Shown piece by piece: positions 16,853-26,206 of a stretch of DNA of 64,000 nucleotides. This DNA is from Bin55 sp965203735 (GTDB lineage Bacteria; Pseudomonadota; Gammaproteobacteria; Pseudomonadales; Azotimanducaceae). Position 1 is the stretch's first letter. Each line of letters begins with the position of its first letter. A program made the position numbers and the translations under genes. The notes beneath the pieces are model-generated. The model was not told the origin of the DNA and searched no databases. It worked only from the letters and a program-made list of their open reading frames with translations. The stretch is taken from positions 1,488,001 through 1,552,000 of the forward strand of contig OZ241909.1 in assembly GCA_965203735.1 (NCBI GenBank), given 5' to 3'.

Positions 16853-18031
16853 CTATGCTTGCAAACTCCCAGTTAGTTCTCGGTCGGGACCTATTGCAAA
16901 TTCTCCGCCCGGTCCGATGAACTGATGAACCATGAGTTTTTGAATTTCCAGTCGCTCTCGTTCAGTGGACTGAGAAAAAGCGTCGCTTTGACGATATGCT
17001 CTGAATGCGCTACTAGTATCGTTCTTAGGAAAGACGTACATGGGAGTCATCGCTTGAAGCATTGCTGAACGGGGCTTGTCCGTTCGGTTTACTCCTGCTC
17101 TATGCCACGTACGAGAGTCGTACAGGATTATGCTTCCGCCCGGTGCTTCTACAACATCAGCGTCCGGACCAGAGTAGGGAAGTCCATGCTTTAGACGGTA
17201 GCCCCGTCTGCCGTAGTGGCGAGCCTGACCCCACTCATCAGGAGGCGGTTGGTCGAGCGAGTGAGAACCTAGCTTGAATGCCGTAGCACCGCGTTCTTTG
17301 CTAAAGTCCGACACACAGACGTTGCGTTGAACTCCGAGTACTGTTTCACCGGAAGGTGTCGGAACTTGCCCAATGTGTCCTGTTCCCCAGTGATAAGGGA
17401 AGTCCGAGTGCCATCCTTGTACGTCGCGCTGTCCATCGTCCTTGGTCAACACCGCCATAGCTGGAGAGTGAGATAGGCGGACATCTGGAATACCCATGTA
17501 TTGCCGAATCAACCAGAGCGATATCGGTTCAGCCACCGTCTTAGCCACCGCGACATCCTGTGCTATTGCGTGTGCACGAACCCTAGTTCTACCTTCATAG
17601 CGATCTGTACAGGCTACGAATTCGAGACCCTCAAGAATCCTTGGGTCCAAAATGGAGGTAAGACAAACCCAGCCATTTTGCCTGAGGAACTGGAAGTACT
17701 GCGACGGCAATTCAGCCGGACCATGAATTTCCTTGAATTCAATTGACAGGGAAGAATCGGAAAGGAGATCTGTTTCGGACGGAACGGAGAGGGTGAACTT
17801 TCCTTTTGAGGTCGACGGAACTTTTTTGGCGACCATTCCCGTGAGGACGTGGATTAGCTCATTCTCACCGTGCTTGTCCCAAACGATACTGTCGTTGCCC
17901 TCGCTTGTGCAACTCAGATGTTTCCCGTCGAAGGACGCAAACGTTCCATCTGTTGTTTCCAATAGCAGGAAGTGGCGGGACGGGCGATCTACAACAACGG
18001 CGCGTTCCTCAAAAATGTCGGCAGGACACAT
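16853..18031 (-). CDS. PhyH-type Fe(II)/2-oxoglutarate dioxygenase
   Basis: 392 residues. The first 110 residues are an extra domain of unknown role. The rest fits the phytanoyl-CoA dioxygenase family: iron ligands His208 and Asp210 in GWHSDFPYHWG, distal His310 in DSRTWHRAG, and the 2-oxoglutarate-binding Arg321 in KPRSAM. It should hydroxylate a small molecule or lipid in the cytoplasm. It begins 17 bp after the ABC transporter gene, so it is in the same operon; its substrate may be related to what the transporter moves. Its target cannot be read from sequence. Confidence 0.8.
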   Translation of the reverse strand: MCPADIFEERAVVVDRPSRHFLLLETTDGTFASFDGKHLSCTSEGNDSIVWDKHGENELIHVLTGMVAKKVPSTSKGKFTLSVPSETDLLSDSSLSIEFKEIHGPAELPSQYFQFLRQNGWVCLTSILDPRILEGLEFVACTDRYEGRTRVRAHAIAQDVAVAKTVAEPISLWLIRQYMGIPDVRLSHSPAMAVLTKDDGQRDVQGWHSDFPYHWGTGHIGQVPTPSGETVLGVQRNVCVSDFSKERGATAFKLGSHSLDQPPPDEWGQARHYGRRGYRLKHGLPYSGPDADVVEAPGGSIILYDSRTWHRAGVNRTDKPRSAMLQAMTPMYVFPKNDTSSAFRAYRQSDAFSQSTERERLEIQKLMVHQFIGPGGEFAIGPDRELTGSLQA

Positions 18032-18048
18032 TTCGAACTCGGAAGGAC

Positions 18049-20103
18049 TTAGCTGGCCGCTCCGCCTTCGGCAGCACCCGTAGTCTGGAGTTCGACAAAT
18101 CGTCGGTAGTGTCCGCCAGGTCGATTCAGAAGCTCCTCGTGACTACCTTGTTCCAGGATGGAACCATCTTCGAGAAATACGATCTTGTCAGATTGGGCAA
18201 TTGTTGAGAGCCTATGAGCAATGATTATTACGAGCCGGTCCTTTGCCGCTTCGTGCAATGAATTGACCAGGTGCTCCTCTGTTTCGGGATCGAGCGCCGA
18301 GGTAGGCTCATCCAGAATCAAGATCCGTGAGTCGCGAATTAGTCCTCGAGCAATCGAGATTCTTTGCTTCTGTCCGACCGAGAGTCGACTTGCGGTGGCA
18401 GCACCCAATTTAGTCTCGTATCCTTCAGGGAGAGACGTGATGAAGTCATGAATTCCTGCGATCTTGGCAACTCGTTCCACTTCTGCTTGTGAAGCATCTA
18501 GCTTCCCATAACAGATGTTGTCACGAATTGACTCCGAGAAGAGCTGAGTTTCCTGAAAGACATAGGTAATCTGGCTTCGTAGACTGTCCAGAGTCAGGTG
18601 ATCGACACTTTGACCGTCAATAAGCACTTCACCTTCGGTTGCCGCGTGGTAGCGGGGAATCAAGTATGCGAGGCTCGTTTTTCCAGCTCCAGTCGGACCC
18701 ACAAAAGCAACAATCTCGCCGATATTGGCTTGCAGATCAATGTTCTTCAATGCTCGTCTTTGATCGGGATAGACAAGACCCGCTCGCTTCAGTTCTATGC
18801 CCTTGGAAATTTTTGCGAGCTTTATGTTCCCTGTGTCGGCTTCCGGCTCGATATCCATGAAGGCAAACACTCTTCTCATTGCCACCACGTTATCCTGGAA
18901 ACGAATCCAAAGCCATCCAAGCGCCATTGCTGGTCCCCGGAGATAGCCAAAAAACAATCCAAGCGCGACTACATCTCCCGGTGTCAGTTCTCCGTGAATC
19001 ACTTTCAAAATGAGATAGAAATTGAAAGCCAGAAAAGCCAAGTGGCTCAGGACTCCACTCAGACCGATGATTACGTACCAAAGGAGCGTGACCCTACGGA
19101 AGCGAGAAAAGGACTCCTTGCTGTCGTTATCGAACCTGCCTTTTTCTTCTGTGTTTCCCCCCAAGCTCTGAACCGCGAGGACGTTATCCATACCCTCTTC
19201 AATTGTGGCTGTTGTTATCGCTCCCGCTGCTCTGGCCGCTTGGCCTCGACGTCGCACGATGCGGCTGAACAAAGCTGAAATCAAGAACCACGCAGGAAAA
19301 ATTATTACAGTTAGAACCGCGACTTCCGGTACTTCCGGATAGGTGTCCATCAGCGTGAAGTACGCTTGAAGGAACAAGATGGTCGACATGATGGGAGTGT
19401 GTGTTATCTCGTAGAAAATTTCGTTAATCTGAGGCGTGTCGTACATCACCCGATAGATGGAGTCTCCGATCCGTTGCTCTTCGAGTTTTGTCATTGAGAA
19501 CGAAGTGATGCGCGCGAACAGGTTTGAACGCAGAGTGTGGTTCAACGACTGGTTCAGGCGCATGTGTAGTTTGAACTCCGCCCAACCATACAGTCCACCT
19601 GCAGTACTCTGTCCACCATGCATATGGTTTTCGACCTGCGTTGCATAGTCGTGACCCTGTGCCAAACCTGCTTCAACTTCATCTTCAAATCCTTGTGTGT
19701 ACGAACCGATGAAGACGATGAAGGCCACTCCAACCACTGCAAACCAAATGACTAATTCAATCGGCGAAGCAAACTCCAGTGCGGACACGAAAGGCATTAC
19801 GTAGCTGGGATACCCAGATGCCTCCGAAATGGGAATCCTAAGAACTACGTGATCGGTCAAGACTTTGAGCGGCCATGGTAGAAGAGCCAACGGCAGGGCA
19901 TAAGATCCTAGTTTCAGAAAGAACTTTGAAAGGTATCTTCCCCAAAACAGGCTGATGTACTTCGTCACCCTGACGATAATTTCAAGGGCTTCTGCCGCAC
20001 CGATGTCGGTTCGAGTGTCTAGTCCACTGGATCGTGCGTCGAGTTCAGCTTCTCGCTCGCGAAGTGATTTCCGGCGAGTTTGGGATTGGATTGGTTCCGC
20101 CAT
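18049..20103 (-). CDS. ABC exporter half-transporter, TMD-NBD (second of pair)
   Basis: 684 residues: about six membrane segments (60-430) fused to an ATPase. Walker A is GPTGAGKTS at 469-477, then the Q-loop FQETQLF, signature LSVGQKQR and Walker B ILILDEPTSALD. Type IV ABC exporters of this build pump drugs, lipids or peptides, often as heterodimers. Its ATG overlaps the stop of the upstream ABC gene by one base (TAATG), so the two are made together and probably pair. An insertion of about 60 residues follows the first membrane segments. The substrate is unknown. Confidence 0.9.
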   Translation of the reverse strand: MAEPIQSQTRRKSLREREAELDARSSGLDTRTDIGAAEALEIIVRVTKYISLFWGRYLSKFFLKLGSYALPLALLPWPLKVLTDHVVLRIPISEASGYPSYVMPFVSALEFASPIELVIWFAVVGVAFIVFIGSYTQGFEDEVEAGLAQGHDYATQVENHMHGGQSTAGGLYGWAEFKLHMRLNQSLNHTLRSNLFARITSFSMTKLEEQRIGDSIYRVMYDTPQINEIFYEITHTPIMSTILFLQAYFTLMDTYPEVPEVAVLTVIIFPAWFLISALFSRIVRRRGQAARAAGAITTATIEEGMDNVLAVQSLGGNTEEKGRFDNDSKESFSRFRRVTLLWYVIIGLSGVLSHLAFLAFNFYLILKVIHGELTPGDVVALGLFFGYLRGPAMALGWLWIRFQDNVVAMRRVFAFMDIEPEADTGNIKLAKISKGIELKRAGLVYPDQRRALKNIDLQANIGEIVAFVGPTGAGKTSLAYLIPRYHAATEGEVLIDGQSVDHLTLDSLRSQITYVFQETQLFSESIRDNICYGKLDASQAEVERVAKIAGIHDFITSLPEGYETKLGAATASRLSVGQKQRISIARGLIRDSRILILDEPTSALDPETEEHLVNSLHEAAKDRLVIIIAHRLSTIAQSDKIVFLEDGSILEQGSHEELLNRPGGHYRRFVELQTTGAAEGGAAS

Positions 20104-22550
20104 TATGCTGACCTTCCTGCTACGTTGGTAAGGTTCGACTCAGTCTCAACGAATGCCCGGTAGCGTCCGTCCGGCAATTGCATGAGTTCGTCGTGGTTTC
20201 CGCTTTCGATGATCTTTCCGTCTTCCAAGTACAAGATGTTGTCAGCTTGACGAATTGTTGAGATGCGGTGCGTAATCAAAAAGATTGCGCGCCCCTCCTG
20301 TTCCTCATCGTCCTTCACCCACCCAATGAGATTCTGCATGACCTTGTGTTCAGTGGCTGCATCCAAAGCTGCGGTTGGTTCGTCTAGGATGAGAATGGGA
20401 GCATCTCTGATAATCGCTCTAGCAATGGATAGCCGTTGTCGTTGTCCCGTCGAAAGTTTGCCTCCGCGGTCCGATAGCACTGTGTCCAATCCGTTAGGTA
20501 GCCCCGTGACGTATTCGTCTACAGCAGCGATTCGCAATGATTCCAGCACTTGTTCGTCAGTTGCGTTGGGAGCGACGTATCGAATGTTGTCTCGGACCGA
20601 CATTCCAAAAAGCAGGTTTTCCTGCAATGCAATGGCGATCTTTCCCCTCAACGTCTGTAATGAGTAGTCTCGAATGTTCTTTCCGTCGATGCTAATCGTG
20701 CCTGAGTCTGGATTGAACAAACGCAAAAGGAGAGCCATGAGCGTACTTTTGCCAGAGCCGGTAGGACCGATAATTGCGGTAACGGATCCTCGTTCCGCAC
20801 TGAATGAAACATCATTCAGTACAGGCCGGTCGTGTTCGTAGCGAAAACTCACATTGGAAAACGCTATGTCGCTGCTGAACTGGGTAAACGGAACTGCGTC
20901 AGGTTTATCCTGAATGTCAGGCTCGATATCCAATATATCAAACACCCGTCGGAGGCCCATCGCCATGTCCTGTGCCGTCATCCAATTGCGCAACAGTCCC
21001 CGAAGGTTATTTGCGGCGCTACGGAATTGTCCACTGGACCACCGGAAACTTGCAAGGTTCCAGACCACAAAGCTGACTCCGACAAGAGCGATTAGGTCGA
21101 GAGCCCAAGTACTCGATTCCTGAAATGCCCAATAAGCCATCATAGTTTCGCCCAGGATCATGAAGCAGGCGGTAGCAGTAAACATCACGATCGTGATCAA
21201 CGCTATGAGGTTTCTGACGCGGTAAGCGGCGTTGAAAGCAATGATCGAGTCACGCTCAAATTTCTTTTGCACCCGATCTGATGTTCCAAATGCCTTGATC
21301 AATTTAATGGCACTAAACGCCTCTTGCACATTCGATGTGACATCAGATGTGGATGCCCTATATATCAGTGAGCGGACGCGCACTCTTGGCATGGCAATGT
21401 GAGCCCAAGTCAATGCGGGAACAACCAGAAGCGCTGCAAAAAGACCTATCCATGGACTTAGCAAACTTACGAGAAACAAGGCAACGAAATAGTTAATGAC
21501 CGAGCGAGATGCATCTACTAGCTGTCCAATAACGTTTGTGACCATGGCACTGTCTTGATAGATGCGAAAAATCGAATCGCCCGTCCTATGATCACTGTGA
21601 TAGCTGATTGAGAGTTGATGCCATCTCTCAACTAGCGCTACTCGTAGATCTTGATTGATTCGTTGCAAAATCCACATTCGATAGTATCCATTGGCATATC
21701 CAATGATCGTATTTGCGAGCAACAGAATTACTTCGAGTTGGATGTAAAGGTATAGGAGATCTATCCGCTCTTCCGTTGAAAGGGCTGCAATAGCCTCTGA
21801 GGAGAGTTCCGGCAGCCCCAAAATCCTGCTTAGTCCAGGAGCAAGAGGTTCTCCCTGTAACAGACTCTGATTCAGTAAATCCGCTATAATGAGACCGAAG
21901 AAAAACCCTATTGTCGCTTGTGTGAATACGACCAAATAGTAATAGCACAGGTGTGTGCCGAGTCGTAAACGAATTTCGAACGATCCGTCCCTGAGCCGAT
22001 ATTGAACCATCCAACCGAGTGCAGCGGCTACGGTAACGGCAACTCCATAAAAACCGTCCAACCAACCCTCAATCAGCAACATAGCGTTCAAGTTCACGAA
22101 GAACCCGGACAAGACGGCCAAGAGAGCCCCTATCGATTGTGTCCGACCTCTCGAGTAGGTCATGACAAACATCGAAAGGCACAACGCGGCGACAGGAACA
22201 TATAGCAGGATCATTGGCCATTCCAACGACGGTTCTACCCATCCAGTCAGCGGGCCGATAAGTGCGATGACAATGACAAGAAACGGAGCGTATCCAAATC
22301 GAAAGCCCGATCCGGCGACATTGTCTGCAACCTCGTCGCCCATTCCTTCGCCTGGTGTGAACCAACGTCCTAGCAACTGCGGTCGAATGAAGGGCCATGA
22401 ACGGAGAAACAGTTTTAGAACATCGATAAAACCGCTTTCGTCGTCACTGACGCTTGCCATTTTTTCCGGCGGAAGTTCGCCATGACCAAATATTGGAAGG
22501 GCTCGTGAAGCTCTGAGTTCGGTTTCCCGAAGATCGAAACTGTCCTGCAT
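20103..22550 (-). CDS. ABC exporter half-transporter, TMD-NBD with extra N-terminal membrane domain
   Basis: 815 residues, longer than usual. After a soluble start there is an additional set of hydrophobic segments (about 85-215), then the standard exporter membrane domain (about 215-540) and an ATPase: Walker A GPTGSGKST at 595-603, Q-loop ALQENLLF, signature LSTGQRQR, Walker B ILILDEPTAALD and His-loop THRIST. It is the first gene of a tight operon with a second ABC half-transporter, a PhyH oxygenase and a FemAB-like protein. The roughly 200-bp region upstream should hold the promoter. Confidence 0.9.
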   Translation of the reverse strand: MQDSFDLRETELRASRALPIFGHGELPPEKMASVSDDESGFIDVLKLFLRSWPFIRPQLLGRWFTPGEGMGDEVADNVAGSGFRFGYAPFLVIVIALIGPLTGWVEPSLEWPMILLYVPVAALCLSMFVMTYSRGRTQSIGALLAVLSGFFVNLNAMLLIEGWLDGFYGVAVTVAAALGWMVQYRLRDGSFEIRLRLGTHLCYYYLVVFTQATIGFFFGLIIADLLNQSLLQGEPLAPGLSRILGLPELSSEAIAALSTEERIDLLYLYIQLEVILLLANTIIGYANGYYRMWILQRINQDLRVALVERWHQLSISYHSDHRTGDSIFRIYQDSAMVTNVIGQLVDASRSVINYFVALFLVSLLSPWIGLFAALLVVPALTWAHIAMPRVRVRSLIYRASTSDVTSNVQEAFSAIKLIKAFGTSDRVQKKFERDSIIAFNAAYRVRNLIALITIVMFTATACFMILGETMMAYWAFQESSTWALDLIALVGVSFVVWNLASFRWSSGQFRSAANNLRGLLRNWMTAQDMAMGLRRVFDILDIEPDIQDKPDAVPFTQFSSDIAFSNVSFRYEHDRPVLNDVSFSAERGSVTAIIGPTGSGKSTLMALLLRLFNPDSGTISIDGKNIRDYSLQTLRGKIAIALQENLLFGMSVRDNIRYVAPNATDEQVLESLRIAAVDEYVTGLPNGLDTVLSDRGGKLSTGQRQRLSIARAIIRDAPILILDEPTAALDAATEHKVMQNLIGWVKDDEEQEGRAIFLITHRISTIRQADNILYLEDGKIIESGNHDELMQLPDGRYRAFVETESNLTNVAGRSA

Positions 22551-22754
22551 ACTGAGAAGCCTAGTTCATGCGCGTTGATTTCATGGAATCGCGAATTTGA
22601 AACGCTTAGATTCGATCAGATTGAATTGCACACCTGTCCACAAGTTCAATGATCCATGCTCGCTAAATCCTCCATCCGAGTTTAGCTTACCATGCCAAAG
22701 CGCAATCCATGGGAACGTAACCGAATCTGCGAGGCCGAGAACCAACTAGAGCTT

Positions 22755-24443
22755 TCAATCCGAGTCATTTGTACACAGTGCACTCACGCTATTGGCCGTC
22801 GAAACCGCCGACTGGAAGGGAAACTGAAGCGCGTCGTTGAAGTAGTAAAAAATCAATCCGTTCGGCATCAGAAAAACCCGTACACCCGACAAACCGCTCA
22901 TGTTGGGTACCCAGGCTTCACAGTCCTCCAGTTCATCTAGAAAGTCGTGGGCTGGGATAGCCCACATGCCGTTGTTGTATCTCCATCCACCGACTCGAGT
23001 GTCGGCACCTCGATCCGAGGCGAGTCTTTGTAGCGTGGCGTCCAAATTCGATGTTTCAAGCAACAGCTCCTCGTCAACCATTCCATCATCCAGCAACATG
23101 AACTTGGCGAGCTTAACTATAGAGTCAGTGTCCCACCACATACCGTATCCCCCATACGCTCTTCCCGTATTTACTTGATCGGCTTCATTGGTTCGGCGGG
23201 TTGCCAAGACTCCGGGAGAAAGTTGCAACCGACTGTATATACGATCAATTACGAACGCAAACGAGTCACTATAGCCGTAGTCGTTGGTTTGCAGGAACCG
23301 ATCCAGAGCCGTCACGAGAATGTATGTGTCTGCAGTTTGGTAAATAAAGCGAGTTCCGGCTTCCGCGCCATTTTCCCAAGACAACGCTGCTTCAAGTTTT
23401 GCGTCGGAGTCAATCAGACCGTAGAAGTTTCCCGGGGCTGGATCAAGCAATGGCGAGTCCACTTCGAAGTTGCCGGACGTCATGTCCACTAAGTGGTCAA
23501 AGGTTACGTTGTCCCAGATTCCAGGGGAGTCTTCTGCCTCCGGCAAGTAGGCGAACACGTACTCATCGTTTACGGGTGTTTCCTTGCCCAGAGAGAGGTG
23601 CATGAGTACCAGAGGCGGGTATACGGACTTCGCTGTCGAGAAAGAGGTTAGTAGCATGTGATCGCAATATGGATACGATTCGTTGCGCGTCCTGCAATCG
23701 GTTCTGTAGTGGACCCCCTCAAAGAAGATTCCCGCTACGGCTAAGTCATCGTCCAGAGGCAATCCACTCAGGAAGTCTTCTGCATTGACTTCATACTTAG
23801 CCGTGAAGTCTTCGAACGACGCTGTCGTCAATCGGTTCTCAGTCTCTTCAAGAAATTGTTGCCGTATGTCTGCTGAGTCATCTACAGAATTGAGGACAAA
23901 CTCCACGCGCACGTCTCCGTTCATGTCGAACTTGTGAAAGTGACAGGTTTCCTGATCTATTCGTATCGAGGCCTGATCGATTTGATTCTCGTCAAACCGA
24001 AACTTCAATAAGCCGTTATGTGTGCAGCTCACCCAGCGATGAATCAAAGTGAACGGAAGGCTCGCCCAGTTTTGGTCGCCGTCGGACCACGACTTCCCGG
24101 GGCTAACTATGTAGTCAAAGAGAAAATGTGTCGTGATCTGAAGAGAACGAGATCGGGGAACGACTGAACGTCCTACTGTAATTAAGTCGAATTCCATCAC
24201 CGGAAGGGTCGGTCCCGTAGATGGCAACCACGAGTCTCTGTGCTGGTCGACAACCACCAAATCTGTTCCGATGATCTTTATGGATCCTTCAAGTGGTAGT
24301 GTGGCGGGTTCGTCAAGCGGTGCATAGGGATTGGCGTCAACTGCAAGAGTCGTAGCACCAATCAAGAAGGTGACTAGAAACGGCGTGAGGAATCCAGAGA
24401 CCCGAAGCCTTCTTCGACTTGTTGGTTTATGTACTTCAGCCAT
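22755..24443 (-). CDS. exported serine hydrolase, class C beta-lactamase-like
   Basis: 562 residues with an N-terminal membrane or signal segment (about 17-37, FLTPFLVTFLIGATTLAV). An unknown N-terminal domain of about 200 residues is followed by a penicillin-binding-type hydrolase domain: Ser269-Thr-Ala-Lys272 (SxxK) in LTSFSTAKS, a degenerate Tyr motif in FIYQTADTYILV, and GLSG near the end in place of the usual KTG/HTG. It probably cleaves an ester or amide in the periplasm. Its start overlaps the ABC-2 permease gene by 8 bp, which ties it to that exporter. Confidence 0.75.
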   Translation of the reverse strand: MAEVHKPTSRRRLRVSGFLTPFLVTFLIGATTLAVDANPYAPLDEPATLPLEGSIKIIGTDLVVVDQHRDSWLPSTGPTLPVMEFDLITVGRSVVPRSRSLQITTHFLFDYIVSPGKSWSDGDQNWASLPFTLIHRWVSCTHNGLLKFRFDENQIDQASIRIDQETCHFHKFDMNGDVRVEFVLNSVDDSADIRQQFLEETENRLTTASFEDFTAKYEVNAEDFLSGLPLDDDLAVAGIFFEGVHYRTDCRTRNESYPYCDHMLLTSFSTAKSVYPPLVLMHLSLGKETPVNDEYVFAYLPEAEDSPGIWDNVTFDHLVDMTSGNFEVDSPLLDPAPGNFYGLIDSDAKLEAALSWENGAEAGTRFIYQTADTYILVTALDRFLQTNDYGYSDSFAFVIDRIYSRLQLSPGVLATRRTNEADQVNTGRAYGGYGMWWDTDSIVKLAKFMLLDDGMVDEELLLETSNLDATLQRLASDRGADTRVGGWRYNNGMWAIPAHDFLDELEDCEAWVPNMSGLSGVRVFLMPNGLIFYYFNDALQFPFQSAVSTANSVSALCTNDSD

Positions 24444-25221
24444 AAGTCTGACCTTCGTCCTTGTAATAACGATATGTTGCTAGTGCACCGAATAGAAGCG
24501 TATAGCATGAGAGAACAAGAACATTCCAGAGCCAGGAAGGATGGCTTGCGGAGTCTATTACGCCGAATGCAAGTTGGACAGAGTGAAAAGAGGGAAGCAC
24601 TGAGGCGATCGATTGAAGATAAGCTGGTAAGTATTCGTAGGGCACAACAATTCCACCAAGAAACAATTGGGGCAGATAGACAACATTGATGACTGCGTGA
24701 GCTGAGTTGGGTCCAACCAAATAGGCGATTGCCAGACCTAGAGTACAAAACGGAACGGTTGTTAGTACAAGTACGGTGAATAATTTTAAAACCGTTTCGA
24801 CGGCAGTAACGATTTGCCCCGATGCCAAGGCGATCGAAAGAATCACTGCTACTACGATACAACTGAAGAGAATCGACATCATGGTCTTCGCTAGAAAGTA
24901 CATGAGTGGCGGCATAGGACTTACTCGCTTTAGCAGTAGCCAACCTTGTCCTCGTTCAGTCGCCACGTAGACCCCAAATCCAAAAAGACCGACTCCAATA
25001 ACTCCCATGCAACTTGATGCTGTAGCCCAATGAAGTGTGTGCTGAATGTCAGCTGGCTCCCACTTCATCCCAAACCCAAAGAACAGGAACATGCCCACCG
25101 GGAACACGAACAAAGAAACTGAGAATGCGGGAATGCGGAGACACTTTAGGAACTCCAACCACGACTCATAACATGCAATCCGCAACAGATGCGGCAGAGT
25201 GTGTCGGTGAGTCTCACTCAT
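24436..25221 (-). CDS. ABC-2 type exporter permease
   Basis: 261 residues with six predicted membrane segments (around 30-50, 62-85, 110-135, 142-165, 172-195 and 230-250). The pattern and the loop between the last two segments (LGGIVVPYEYLPAYLQ) fit ABC-2 permeases such as DrrB/NodJ types. It overlaps the ATPase gene by 4 bp (ATGA) and the serine hydrolase gene by 8 bp, so the three are translated as a unit. Substrate unknown. Confidence 0.88.
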   Translation of the reverse strand: MSETHRHTLPHLLRIACYESWLEFLKCLRIPAFSVSLFVFPVGMFLFFGFGMKWEPADIQHTLHWATASSCMGVIGVGLFGFGVYVATERGQGWLLLKRVSPMPPLMYFLAKTMMSILFSCIVVAVILSIALASGQIVTAVETVLKLFTVLVLTTVPFCTLGLAIAYLVGPNSAHAVINVVYLPQLFLGGIVVPYEYLPAYLQSIASVLPSFHSVQLAFGVIDSASHPSWLWNVLVLSCYTLLFGALATYRYYKDEGQTYG

Positions 25222-26120
25222 TTGCGAGGACTAGTCTCTTGTCCAAGAAGGTGAAGGTATGCATCTTGCAGTTGTGCAGGCTTGACTTCCAGACCCGACA
25301 GTGAGGGGTCCAAACCAAGCCATGCTCGAACGGTTTCTTCAGGAGAATTGACGATCAATTTTGCTCGGTCCGACATCACTTGAACGTCAAGCACACCGGG
25401 CAACAGCCTGAGTTTGTCTAAGCTAGTCGTAGTAACTGCAGACACGACAGCACTACCAACTATCGAACGAATGTTCTTAGGAGTTGCATCGACCACAATT
25501 TCTCCCCGATCAATCAATACGATGCGGTCAGCGAGAGACTCCGCTTCTTCCAAGTTGTGTGTACTCAGTAAGACTGTGCAATCTTTTTTGGCGAACTCGG
25601 AGACTTGGTTCCAAAACGCCAGACGAGTCTCTACGTCCATAGCCACAGTGGGTTCGTCAAGATAGAGCAATTCTGGATCACCGGCAATGGCCAAAGCGAA
25701 GTGCAGTCTCTGTTTTTCTCCTCCACTTAACGTTCCATACTTACGTTGCTCCAATCCCGTCAAGTTCGCGAGGTGAATGACGTCTCGGTATTTCAACGGT
25801 TTCAAGTAGTAGCAACGAAATAGTTCGATATGTTCTCGAACAGTCAATGTTGCTGGAACACCTGTCACCTGAAGCATTGCACCCGAACGCAACCTCACTG
25901 CGATGGATCCGGGCAATCGGTCAAAGACGGAGATGTGACCTGAGTCGATCGAGATCGACCCCATAATCATCTGGAGAAGAGTTGTTTTTCCTGCTCCATT
26001 TGGACCAAGAAAGGCGGTAGCGGAACCCGTTGCAATGGAAAGGGAGACTTGGTTGAGAGCCACCAAGTCGCCATACCTCTTGGTTGCCTTGTCGATTCTG
26101 ATTGCAACTTCGGCGTTCAC
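25218..26120 (-). CDS. ABC transporter ATP-binding protein (ABC-2 partner)
   Basis: 300 residues: Walker A GPNGAGKTT at 39-47, signature LSGGEKQR, Walker B LLYLDEPTVAMD, and STHNLEEAESLADRI for the switch His. A C-terminal extension of about 80 residues (after 220) is like those of DrrA/CcmA-type exporter ATPases. It is the first gene of the three-gene exporter operon; the promoter should lie in the 86 bp between it and the LLM gene. Confidence 0.92.
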   Translation of the reverse strand: MNAEVAIRIDKATKRYGDLVALNQVSLSIATGSATAFLGPNGAGKTTLLQMIMGSISIDSGHISVFDRLPGSIAVRLRSGAMLQVTGVPATLTVREHIELFRCYYLKPLKYRDVIHLANLTGLEQRKYGTLSGGEKQRLHFALAIAGDPELLYLDEPTVAMDVETRLAFWNQVSEFAKKDCTVLLSTHNLEEAESLADRIVLIDRGEIVVDATPKNIRSIVGSAVVSAVTTTSLDKLRLLPGVLDVQVMSDRAKLIVNSPEETVRAWLGLDPSLSGLEVKPAQLQDAYLHLLGQETSPRK

Positions 26121-26206
26121 TCGGTTGCTAACCCGTGATGGGAAAGGATGCTTAGTCTAGTAGCTCTGGCGAGCACACACCGAGCCCAGGTGTGTATCGC
26201 CAAGAG

